Positions 1 through 7,879 of a DNA stretch of 16,440 bases are shown piece by piece. Under the pieces are notes generated by a model. That model was not told the DNA's origin and did not search any database. It worked only from the letters and a program-made list of their open reading frames with translations. The translations under genes and the position numbers were made by a program. Position 1 is the first letter of the stretch. Each line of letters opens with the position of its first letter. The DNA is taken from positions 1 through 16,440 of the forward strand of contig LSSK01001200.1 of assembly GCA_001969505.1 (NCBI GenBank), read 5' to 3'. This DNA is from Zancudomyces culisetae. Lineage: Eukaryota > Kickxellomycota > Harpellomycetes > Harpellales > Legeriomycetaceae.

Positions 1-919
1 ACACTCGCCACACACGTACTAGTCCATCGCGCCCTCCTGCCGCCAAATATCGGCCATCTAAACTAAATTCCATCGCCCATATTGCTCCCGTTGATGCCTG
101 TCCTGCCATTTTCTCTTCCTTTTTTTTCTTTCGCTCATACTCATCATCCCGTAACTTCCCTGCCACTCTATCCATATCTTCTCTTCTCTTTCTCTCCTCG
201 TCTTTTCGCTCTTCTATATCATTTTCCGATGTCGCTGTGCTACTTTTTACCATTCCTCCCCCCCTCTCCTCACTCCCTTCTACCATTTCACTCTCTCCTC
301 TTACATACTCACTGTCCATTAGCTCCTGCGCCTTAAACAGCCCCACCAACACCCGTTCACTAACTCCTGAATTTTTTGTTTTGATAAACTGCTCTGCTCC
401 CACTGTATATTCTTTAACCACTACTTGCACATTTGCCTGGCTGCTCCGCCCGACACTATCTTCTTTTTCCTTCTCTCCCACTTGTCGCTTAAATCTCGTT
501 TCTCTTTTGTTTCTAGTACTGCTTTTTTCTTGTTCGCGCTCTCTTTTTATTTCTTCCTCCTTTTGTTTGGCTTTTTCCTTTTCAAGATTGCTTTCATTAA
601 CCAGCTCTGTGTAATACTCTTGCCGTTTTACTCTTTGCTCCGCTTTGCTTGATTCCAGTTCCACCTCCTGATCGCCTTCTTGTCGAACATGCATTGCTCG
701 TACCATATTTGACATCCTATTTTTGGCTCCTCCAAGCAAACTCTCCAGAATTCCTAAAGAGTACCCCCTCTCCTTCGCGCTCTTTTCTTCTGTATTTTTC
801 AATACATCTCCTCCCTCTTCTTCCTCTCTCTGTTTGTTGGTCAATGTATCCTCCTCATTCCCCGCTTTTATCACTCGCTCGCCTCTCTGTTCATTTATTA
901 CTGGTTCTTTATTTTCCAT
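1..919 (-). CDS. WD40-repeat protein, WDR44/Dgr2-like (N-terminal part, runs off left edge)
   Basis: Seen: the minus strand is open without a stop from the ATG at 919 down to base 2, 306 codons, and must continue outside the window. The ATG is preceded in frame by TGA at 928-926, so it is the first possible Met; its context is strong (A at -3, G at +4). Residues 1-277 are hydrophilic and low in complexity, rich in Glu, Lys and Arg, with a likely coiled coil near 115-155. From residue 278 a WD40 repeat begins: GAIWAMEFSLDGRYLAAGG, followed by RDGLVRVWRV, with the usual GH-like start and the D...VRVW end. Family knowledge: charged N-termini followed by WD repeats with an 'IW-MKFS-DG-YLAAGG-DG-VRVW' first repeat are typical of human WDR44 (a Rab11 binder) and yeast Dgr2/YMR102C. 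The function in fungi is poorly known. The exact orthologue is an inference. No intron was needed in this part. Confidence 0.85.
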   Translation of the reverse strand, partial: MENKEPVINEQRGERVIKAGNEEDTLTNKQREEEEGGDVLKNTEEKSAKERGYSLGILESLLGGAKNRMSNMVRAMHVRQEGDQEVELESSKAEQRVKRQEYYTELVNESNLEKEKAKQKEEEIKREREQEKSSTRNKRETRFKRQVGEKEKEDSVGRSSQANVQVVVKEYTVGAEQFIKTKNSGVSERVLVGLFKAQELMDSEYVRGESEMVEGSEERGGGMVKSSTATSENDIEERKDEERKRREDMDRVAGKLRDDEYERKKKKEEKMAGQASTGAIWAMEFSLDGRYLAAGGRDGLVRVWRV

Positions 920-929
920 TTTGTTTCAT
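909..929 (-). promoter_or_regulatory. Upstream mini-ORF overlapping the WD40 gene start
   Basis: On the minus strand an ATG at 929-927 opens a six-codon frame (MKQNGK) ending with TAA at 911-909. It overlaps the main ATG at 919 in another frame. Its own context is weak (C at -3), so leaky scanning to the strong main ATG is expected. It matters only if the transcript starts upstream of 929, which the sequence does not prove. Confidence 0.4.
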
Positions 930-1538
930 AAGTAATACGTCGTTTTCTTGATGCAAATAGTAGACACGCCACTATCCATAGCCTTTTAAAGGTTTTATTT
1001 TTTAAATATAAATCTTCAATTGTTTTTTATATTAGTCTTTTAGTTTTATATTTATTTTTCAAAGCTTGTACTTTTTCTTTCTCTTGGCCTTATTTTTTCA
1101 AATATTTAATAGAAACAACAGACTCTCGGCTTAATTACACCATAATACTTGCAACTTGTGATGCACTCTTTTTTTAATACATTAGCCATTAAACCTATTT
1201 TCAAATGTTTGGGTATTTTTCTTTTCCTTTTTGGGTTACAATCAAGCAATTAATTGCTGGATTTGCCTTTATGTTTTTTTCGTCAAGCCTTATTTTAATG
1301 CATGTCATTTTCTACTAGTGTTCATTTGCTAAACTCTTTGGATTTTTTGTTGTTTTTTTTTTTGGAATACCTTTGCCCACTTGTACTCACATAAACAATA
1401 CAATATCACGCATATTCAACTGATGAAAAAAATAAACCCCAAGAACTCCAATTATCAACATAAATATGCAAGCACACAAACACACACACATTTTTTTTTT
1501 ACCAACACTCTATCTATCATTATCTTTTTTCACTACAC

Positions 1539-1607
1539 ACTATCAACTATCAACTATCAACTATCATACCCACGTCCACATCCACATCCACTCACAACTC
1601 ACAACTC
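1539..1607 (+). repeat. Short tandem repeats, mainly heptamers
   Basis: Four perfect copies of ACTATCA lie at 1539-1566. They are followed by a hexamer run (CCACGT, CCACAT twice, CCACTC) at 1570-1593 and two copies of ACAACTC at 1594-1607. These are small minisatellites of the slippage type in non-coding DNA; no function is implied. Confidence 0.85.
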
Positions 1608-2615
1608 ACTACCACCCTTTTTTTCCCATATTAGCGCTTTTAATATTCCATTTTCATGTTCACTTCCCCCCCCCTCTCTCTTTTTTATTATGGAATCATC
1701 TTTTTAGCTCATGTAAACTCCTGAAATAATATGTCCCTAAACGTATTCCGGAAAAAAATTATTTCTATTTCTAGTGCTAAATTTCCGCTTTTACGTATAT
1801 CAACAATCACTTGAACAAAAATAAATAAATTAAGGGAATAGACAAAATCAACCTAGCCATCCCTTTTCCATTGTTACTTCCAACCACTTCTACGCCTTTG
1901 ATTATCTCAAGTGCTGTTAATAGCAACATTTTTGCACTGCTTATCTTTTTCTATCCTTTTCCTTTCTTCCATTACTAACCAACCTTCTCTCATCCTCCCA
2001 CTTTTCTCACATTTCCACAAAATATTCTAGCTCTTGGCAGTTGATTACTAATGCTCTTCTCCATTAGCCCTAACTTTTTCAAAAAAAAAATACATTTATG
2101 CCATAAATCATTTCTTTTCCTATGAAATTTTTTTTTTTATTTTTCTTCAATACTGAACTCAAATACCAATTATGGCTCATTATTACAACAATGTATTTCC
2201 GCGGTGGAAAATCCTGTAATAAATGAATTTTCCGCAAATTGCAGTTATTTACAACCGCCTCTTTTTTATTTCATTTTTAATATAACACTACTTGATAAGC
2301 ATAAGCATGCCGTCAACTCCTGGCCTATAGCAATTGCCAAGTACATAATACCAACGCTTTTCTAGTGTATACTTTGTCATATTATTTGAATTTTACTTTT
2401 ACTTTTGTAAATTGAGCAATCAAATCACCAACAATTTTTAGGTTCTGCTTCAGTTATATTTGAAATCAACTTTTGGTTGTTCTTATCAAATATGTTGTTC
2501 TGATATCCTGATCCAACCACTAAACGGGTGATTACTATTTTTCATGCTCCTTTGATTGTGATTATTTAAGTGACTGGTTTTGATATATTTTATTCCTATT
2601 TCACATGTACTACCA

Positions 2616-2642
2616 TAGAGAAATAAACGTAGAGAAATAAAC
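2616..2642 (+). repeat. Tandem duplication TAGAGAAATAAAC x2
   Basis: The 13-mer TAGAGAAATAAAC occurs at 2616-2628 and again at 2630-2642, a period of 14. It lies about 100 bp beyond the BET2 stop codon, in the likely 3' flank of that gene. Confidence 0.85.
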
Positions 2643-2743
2643 ACAGAAAACAAAAACATATCAGAATGCCAATGTTGGCGCTCAAAGTATCAAAAATCAA
2701 CAATCCAAAAAAAACACCAGCAAAAAAAATACTATTCGGGGAG

Positions 2744-4032
2744 TCACCATCCCTTAGGCCGGTAATCTCGCCAACCGCCTGGTCCAGTACCTAGCCCCAT
2801 TCGCTCAATAACAAATCTAGGCATGCAATACACTGGATCAACCTCCACCAGGGTCTCACCTGCACTATACCCAACCAAACTCAATCCACACAGCCCAAAA
2901 CACGTATGGTACACATCAGTGATATTTCCAGGTCGGTCGGCCATTCCTCCCCTGTTCTCGTCCTGTGCAGATAAAATGAACGCACCCAGCCGTTCCCCAT
3001 CTATCCAATGGCGCCGCCCTAAAATCTCCAAGGACGATACAACCCACCATGAATAGCACACATCTGGCAACTTTTGCGGACGACCATTCAGCCCTCCGTT
3101 ACTTTCCAGCTGCCGTTCTGACAGCCACACCGATAGTTTCTCTCGGTCAACTAAATCCAGTCGTCCCAAGATTGCCAGCGCCGCCAAACATGTATACACC
3201 TGTGCAGCATGTGACTCTCCACCAGGACTCGACCCGAACCCGCCATCGTAGTTCATGGCGCTTTGTATATACTCCAAGATTGGCTCGCTCCTAATCACAT
3301 CTGGATCTCCCTTCAAGAACTTGACTAATGCTACTGCTATAAAAGTGAACCTCGTATCCTTCTCTCCCCACTTGTCACCACTAATATACCCTGTCTCTGG
3401 GTCTTGAAGACTGGCCACATCTATTGTATGTTTAATTTCAGACTTTTATACAATCTACTCTGTCTAATATGCTATCTTGGACTGGTTACATTTTAGTATC
3501 AGATCCGGATCCACCAGGTTTAGACTATCGTACATGGCCAGTATTTGCACCGCACTCATTGTATACAGTAAATGCGAATCATGGTTTTTATGTCCTCCAA
3601 AGCCTCCTATTCTCGTTTTATTGTTTATTGTTTATTGTTTGTTGTTTATTGTGTCGTTTAATTTTCAAACATACTGGACAAACTCTTCCTGTAAATAAGC
3701 AATTGGAATGGGCATATACGTACCATCTTGGTTCTGGCAAGATAAAACATACTCTATCACCCGCTCTTTATCCAATTCGGCTTCTCTGCCCAGTACATAC
3801 AACCCCACCAAGCCCCAGTATATTCCACTAACTCGCAGGTGCTCCGTCAGCCAATATTCCATTTCGTCCTGGTCCTTTTATTTTATTTGTATTATTAGGT
3901 TTTTTTTTATCCCTCATTCTTTGCGATTCGCATGATTTTTAAAAGTTATGCACAGAATTCAAATTCATTTACCTTGTTCAGATTTTTTATAAATTCTACA
4001 TGCTTTTCAACCATTAGCTTGTCCGCCATCAT
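2744..4032 (-). CDS. BET2: Rab geranylgeranyltransferase (GGTase-II) beta subunit, four exons
   Basis: Catalytic beta subunit that, with an alpha subunit (Bet4) and the escort protein Mrs6, adds geranylgeranyl groups to C-terminal cysteines of Rab/Ypt GTPases in the cytosol. Exons on the minus strand: 4032-3973, 3874-3724, 3606-3490 and 3420-2744; joined they total 1005 nt, giving 334 aa (yeast Bet2 is about 325). All junctions are GT-AG and keep the frame. Seen: [17 protein letters not shown] (from about residue 26), [13 protein letters not shown] (exon 3), GGFG followed by ESHAAQ (169-180), [18 protein letters not shown] and [14 protein letters not shown]. By family alignment the zinc ligands are Asp229, Cys231 and His281, all present. 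Start: two adjacent ATGs (4032, 4029); the first is used here. The short length and CYSWW block favour GGTase-II beta over Ram1 or Cdc43. Adjacent to, and divergent from, the 81-aa gene. Confidence 0.95.
3421..3489 (-). other. BET2 intron 3 (69 nt)
   Basis: Donor GTAACC at 3489-3484 and acceptor ATAG ending at 3421, phase 1. Joining T with AT restores a Tyr codon and gives ...DPDLILKYVASLQ, which aligns with animal RabGGTase beta around its EYV..LQ block. Using the other nearby acceptor (AAAAG ending 3443) would give a stop, so this choice is well supported. The frame carries stops inside the intron. Confidence 0.85.
3607..3723 (-). other. BET2 intron 2 (117 nt)
   Basis: Donor GTACGT at 3723-3718 and acceptor ATAG ending at 3607, phase 1. 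The join yields [18 protein letters not shown], matching the family. The 3' part of the intron is occupied by a heptamer array (3617-3651), and I see no classical TACTAAC-like branch site. Confidence 0.88.
3617..3651 (+). repeat. Heptamer array (TTTATTG)5 inside BET2 intron 2
   Basis: Five tandem heptamers, four of them perfect TTTATTG; the fourth unit is TTTGTTG. On the coding strand this reads CAATAAA repeats ending about 10 nt before the splice acceptor. Confidence 0.9.
3875..3972 (-). other. BET2 intron 1 (98 nt)
   Basis: Donor GTAAAT at 3972-3967 and acceptor AAAAG ending at 3875, phase 0, so the protein reads [20 protein letters not shown] element at 3899-3894, about 20 nt before the acceptor, could hold the branch point. 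A second acceptor (CAG ending 3869) would drop two residues; the upstream one gives the same spacing as S. cerevisiae Bet2 between its N-terminal helix and EYWL. Confidence 0.82.
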
Positions 4033-4678
4033 TTTATAACTTTTAATGTATTCCCTTTTTCCTATACGTTTCTCTGTCCTTATAATACCAAGCCACTAAT
4101 TTCAACAATACTACTCACTCCAATTTTCGAAGTACACACAGAATAGAGTTGCTTTTTTTTTGTTGTTATTTTTAAACTCAAATATGCTATCGTTTTTTCA
4201 AATACGTATTGATCGCGTAATACTATGCTACTATTTGATGGTCTGTTACTGAATGCCGGATCGAGGCATGTAATAGTGTTGCGATTTAATTCAAATTGCA
4301 ATGTCTACAAACTAGGCTCGAGTTATCCTTTATAATTGCGGATATATTAATGTAAACACAAATCATCACTCAAACCTAGAATTCCTATTTGCCCGTTTCA
4401 AATTTTCATTAACCCTTTCAGTTAGTATCCATTGCCTCTCAATTCCCCCCTTTTTTTTATACTTTTTTTTGGTTATTTTGCAGATATTTACTAGATAGAT
4501 TACAAAAAAATTTTCCCTCCCAAAATAGCTGATAAAAAATCATTTTGGTAAACAAATAATAGACATTTCAAACAAGATTGTATTAAGCTCATATCAATAA
4601 TAACACCACAATATTTTTAATTTTTTAAAATTCAAAAATCTAATCTTTACAAATTCTTGGATTACTGCAGTATATACA
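4033..4678. promoter_or_regulatory. Shared divergent promoter region (BET2 / 81-aa gene)
   Basis: The 646 bp between the two divergent starts must hold both promoters. It contains poly-T runs and long AT stretches; the frame at 4080-4301 on the minus strand has no recognisable content. I see no site I can name with confidence. TATATA at about 4671 is too close to the 4679 ATG to be its TATA box. Confidence 0.5.
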
Positions 4679-5117
4679 ATGAGTCTGTTTTTGAACGTTT
4701 TCTGTGGCGCAGGAATTTTTGCCGGAGTCCGTGCCTACGCTTTGGGTCTACAAGGCCGTCCTCTACTTGATAGTAAGTTGTTCAAATTATCTTCAATTGC
4801 TCATATTTTATTTGTATTCCCAAAATCATCTTTCAGATTTTTATATTCTTATCTAATCTTTTTATGAGGAACAATATTACACATTTTTGGTTTCTGTTTT
4901 TTTTTTAAGACTATGTCTATATTATTGAAGTATTAACTTAATTGAATTTTCAAATGCAACTATAGAACTTGGAGGATATGCTGTGTTTGTTACTATTGGT
5001 GCTATTTCTGGATACGGGTACAACCGATTAGTTATTCGAAGTGAGGAGAATATCGAGAGAAGGTATCAGCGACTAATTGAAAGCAGAGAAAAGCGTAGAG
5101 CCTTGGAAAGCGAATAA
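4679..5117 (+). CDS. Small spliced membrane protein, 81 aa, family uncertain
   Basis: Two exons, 4679-4772 and 4966-5117 (94 + 152 nt), give 81 aa and end in a double stop TAATAA. The ATG context (acaATG) is good and the intron has consensus signals. Seen: two hydrophobic segments, about residues 2-24 (start MSLFLNVFCGAGIFAGVRAY) and 33-53 (LGGYAVFVTIGAISGYGYN), then a strongly charged C-terminal helix rich in Arg and Glu (residues 55-81, e.g. ERRYQRLIESREKRRALESE). This build, Gly-rich membrane segments plus a basic tail and no cleavable signal, resembles small mitochondrial inner-membrane proteins, including accessory subunits of fungal complex I. That link is an inference from shape, not a recognised match. 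It is divergent from BET2, with no sign of shared function. Confidence 0.75.
4773..4965 (+). other. Intron of the 81-aa gene (193 nt)
   Basis: Donor GTAAGT at 4773-4778, a near-consensus branch site TATTAAC at 4931-4937, and acceptor ATAG ending at 4965. Phase 1: A joins AA to make a Lys codon, and the downstream frame runs cleanly to the stop. The unspliced frame would end at 4867 with an AT-rich, non-conserved-looking tail. Confidence 0.82.
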
Positions 5118-5421
5118 TAAACATCTTTAGCTTCCACACTCTTATACTTCCGTAACATTGTTTTTACTTTTTATTTTTAATGCTCTTGATTGCATGCAAT
5201 TGTGACTTGATATTATTTCTGGTATCAATTTTCAATATATTACATTTTATTTTTCAGCATCTCGCTTTTATCTTGGGTTTCTATCATGGGTTGACATTTT
5301 CAACATACGTACTCTCTTCCACCACCCAACACGCACACAGCTACAGCATTATCGCTTTGAAATCCGACATTTTAGTACCTTTTCACCAAAAGCTAGTTCT
5401 ACAAGCATCACTTATTGGAGA

Positions 5422-5436
5422 GGGGGGGGGAGGGGG
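5422..5436 (+). repeat. G tract (G9-A-G5)
   Basis: Nine Gs, one A and five Gs in a row, striking in AT-rich DNA. It lies about 300 bp past the stop of the 81-aa gene. Confidence 0.9.
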
Positions 5437-6024
5437 TTCATATACTCATATTTTTAGGTCCCTTCTATGAACCGATTTATGGTGAAACGACTTTTGGTTC
5501 AAACAAGTTAAATACGTTTTAGAGTATATATAATCTTTACATGAATTGTTAACAGTTTAACAATATATAAATCGAAGAACTGTTTCCTGGTCACTAGACG
5601 CATAGTTATGGACGTATATTGTAAGAAGTAAACGTTCACAGAGTTCATGAGCTTTTGTGAAAAGTTTGGGTAAAGCCCAGAACGTACTACTTTTGTATTT
5701 TTATGGAAATATGATCTTTTGATGTTACTATAAACGCTTTTAAAAGTTTAAAACTACCAACAGTTTGATGTTTTTTCTTTTTTCTTTAATCTTTTTTCTC
5801 TTCGATTTCTGTTCTTTTGTTTTTTTATATCAATTCACCAATACAAAGATTCAAGAGGTCTAGGTTTAATAAGCGTACAAACAGTTTAGATTTGAAAATA
5901 CTTTTCAGCTGCACTTTATAAACCATCTAGATCATAATTGTTGGTTTGACATATTTTCAAAGGCGTAGCTTGTATTAAACATCATGTTTTTACGCTACTT
6001 TTTTCTACCATTGTGGTGGGTGTA

Positions 6025-6045
6025 GGGGGGGGGGTTATATAAAAG
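6025..6045 (+). promoter_or_regulatory. G10 tract followed directly by a TATA-like element
   Basis: Ten Gs (6025-6034) run straight into TTATATAAAAGG, a good TATA-box match. The preceding bases, TGTGGTGGGTGTA, are also G/T-rich. The next ATG (6057) opens a 70-aa frame without recognisable content and is too near for a normal TATA-to-start distance, so whether this is an active promoter is doubtful. Confidence 0.3.
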
Positions 6046-6424
6046 GTCCGAAAAAAATGCTAGTTTTACGAGACTATTATGTACTTGAACGTAGAAATAA
6101 AATAGAACCACGGAAAACCAGTACTATACCATGCATACAAGTTTGTGTATTTTCAAAATCTAGTTTAATTGCTGGGTTTAACCAACACTATTTCCGAGCC
6201 ATGATGTTAGCAACGTGTAAATGGAATGTAAGCGGAACAAAAGGCAGTCTTATTTTTTACAGTGCTTGATCCATTGGTGGGATATTGGTAGTACACTTTC
6301 CAAGGCTTTTATTGAATCATTTGTCAAATTGAACCATCAGATGGTGCATGCACCGGCATCAAAGTACAACAGCGTATCTAAGCTTTGGCTCTAAGTGCTG
6401 GTATATCTGGTACATAGCTTTGTG

Positions 6425-7457
6425 CACGTGTATTGGAGCATATTTTCAAGATTGATTCTATTCTCTTAATTTGGGAATTACAGCCCAATTTTATTCAATA
6501 GATAAATGCGTGTATTGCAAACTTGGTAAACGTGTTTACCATTTTGTGTTGGAAAAACGTGCATAGGTTATTGGAAACTAACAATTCTAAATTTTACCCT
6601 TGCACGTTTATAATCATTAGGAATAATGTATTTATCAATTTTGTCTATTACGAAATGAAATATAAAAAAAAATTCAAGCAGCAAAAAAACTTGGTTTTGT
6701 GCGAGTTTGACTCGCTAAATAGATGATAATAAAAAATAGCTGATACACGTGTATGGGTAGATGATTAATTGTCACCACTTCATTTCACTTTATGTAAATT
6801 TCTGTGGGTTTATCCATTTAAAGGATTAAAATGAAGACATATATAATTCAGATTATCATTTAGATCAGCTGTAAAGTTAAACTCCCAAAATGGAATTGCA
6901 TGTGGAAACAAAACATACATCTCATTGAGCTGGTGGTTATCGCTAATACGCTAGTCTATAATCCTTTTAGTGAGAAATAAATTTGGACTTGCATTTATAC
7001 TCACTTTAATGAAAAAAGCACAATTGTTCCCAGCAGCTTTAAAAATTCATGAAGCCACGGAGTTCAGACAATGAGGAGTTTGGTAGTAATGAGGAGAAGA
7101 GTAGGGGCTTAAAAAGTGTTTTTGATCAATGAATAATGTTGGCTTGACAATATCCGGTTCTATAAGCTATAGAAGCTACATTAAATCCAAAGTTGTCCCA
7201 GTGTAGCGTCCAGCTTTCATATTCTTAAAAAAGTATTAATAGTGAAGTTAACCAGAAAGTTTCAACTTGTGTTGCACACGCAGTGTAAAATTATTTTATT
7301 CTATTATCTCATCAATTAGATGATATTTTAGTCCACTTGAGATGTGTAAATGATGTTTTCCACTATCAAAAACCCCATCACAGCATTTCAGTTGGCCAGA
7401 TGCCAAACAAGTAGTATCTCTTGTATGTTGGAGATCTGGTCCACTTATATGCACGTG
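6425..7457. promoter_or_regulatory. Three CACGTG E-boxes upstream of PHO89
   Basis: CACGTG occurs at 6425-6430, 6746-6751 (inside the perfect palindrome ATACACGTGTAT, 6743-6754) and 7452-7457. I noticed no other copy in the window. In yeasts CACGTG is bound by bHLH factors such as Pho4, which activates PHO89, and Cbf1. They lie about 1.0-2.0 kb from the PHO89 ATG, far for a yeast promoter, so a role is only a possibility. Confidence 0.35.
6526..6539. repeat. Near-palindrome GTAAACGTGTTTAC, copy 1
   Basis: Within GGTAAAC-GT-GTTTACC (6525-6540), an inverted repeat with 7-bp arms and a 2-bp centre. A copy with 13 of 14 bases the same lies at 7617-7630. The arms look like forkhead-type GTAAACA/TGTTTAC sites and the centre contains AACGTG. 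Confidence 0.6.
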
Positions 7458-7616
7458 TTTTGTGGCAAAGCTAGTAATGCTTTAAGGACGATGATATTCA
7501 GTGGAAGTCTTTTTTTATCCCACTTCAAATATTATCGCTCTTTTGTATTTAAACTACATTTTATTGGAGAAATTCCAATTAAAAAAAACCAATGCAGCGA
7601 ATAAACGCAAAGAATA

Positions 7617-7630
7617 GTAAACGTGCTTAC
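7617..7630. repeat. Near-palindrome GTAAACGTGCTTAC, copy 2
   Basis: Differs at one position from the element at 6526-6539. It lies about 790 bp upstream of the PHO89 ATG. Confidence 0.55.
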
Positions 7631-7873
7631 AATTTATCAAATTTCTCTATCCTCGATTAGCTGGTATTCTTATTACCCAGAAAGCGGATTTCCAACTTTG
7701 AGAAATTCTTTTGTTGTGTGCATTTACATAATGTCAAAAAAAAAAGTTTTTTTTTCCCTATATTAAAACTTAGCTAAAATTATCTAGCATATGAAAGCTA
7801 TCCAAATAAATTGATTCGAGTCAAAGGCCCTGTGTATTGAAGGCTCCAAGAATAAAACTGGCAATTCCACAGA

Positions 7874-7879
7874 CACGTT
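7874..7879 (+). promoter_or_regulatory. CACGTT motif upstream of PHO89
   Basis: CACGTT followed by a T run is the low-affinity type of Pho4 site in S. cerevisiae. It lies about 540 bp before the PHO89 start and is the nearest such site. A single hexamer is weak evidence on its own. Confidence 0.35.

Larger units (their letters stand above)
920..2743. other. Intergenic region between WD40 gene and BET2 3' end
   Basis: No reading frame here has family-like content. The frames at 1381-1729 are low complexity. The stretch should hold the WD40 promoter and the BET2 3' UTR and terminator. It has many T runs, a C9 tract (1666-1674), pyrimidine-rich plus-strand blocks around 1600-1690 and 1860-2040, tandem heptamers (1539-1607) and a 14-bp-period duplication (2616-2642). 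Confidence 0.7.

Noticed and set aside
82-951. Several plus-strand reading frames in the first kilobase
   Set aside because: They are rich in Ser, Leu, Phe and Pro because they are antisense to the purine-rich WD40 gene, which shows a genuine WD repeat.
1044-1054. TTTTATATTTA, an 11/11 match to the S. cerevisiae ARS core
   Set aside because: Such matches are frequent by chance in AT-rich DNA and the origin motif of this lineage is unknown.
4080-4301. Minus-strand 73-codon frame upstream of BET2
   Set aside because: It lies in the divergent promoter, shows no family features and is not needed for a BET2 5' exon, since the N-terminus is already complete.
6057-6269. 70-codon frame just after a TATA-like element
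   Set aside because: The ATG is only about 20 bp from the TATA, and the product has no recognisable feature.
7800-7835. GATTCGAGTC as a tRNA B-box
   Set aside because: No seven-base T loop with a five-base stem forms, and no A-box or anticodon arm lies upstream.
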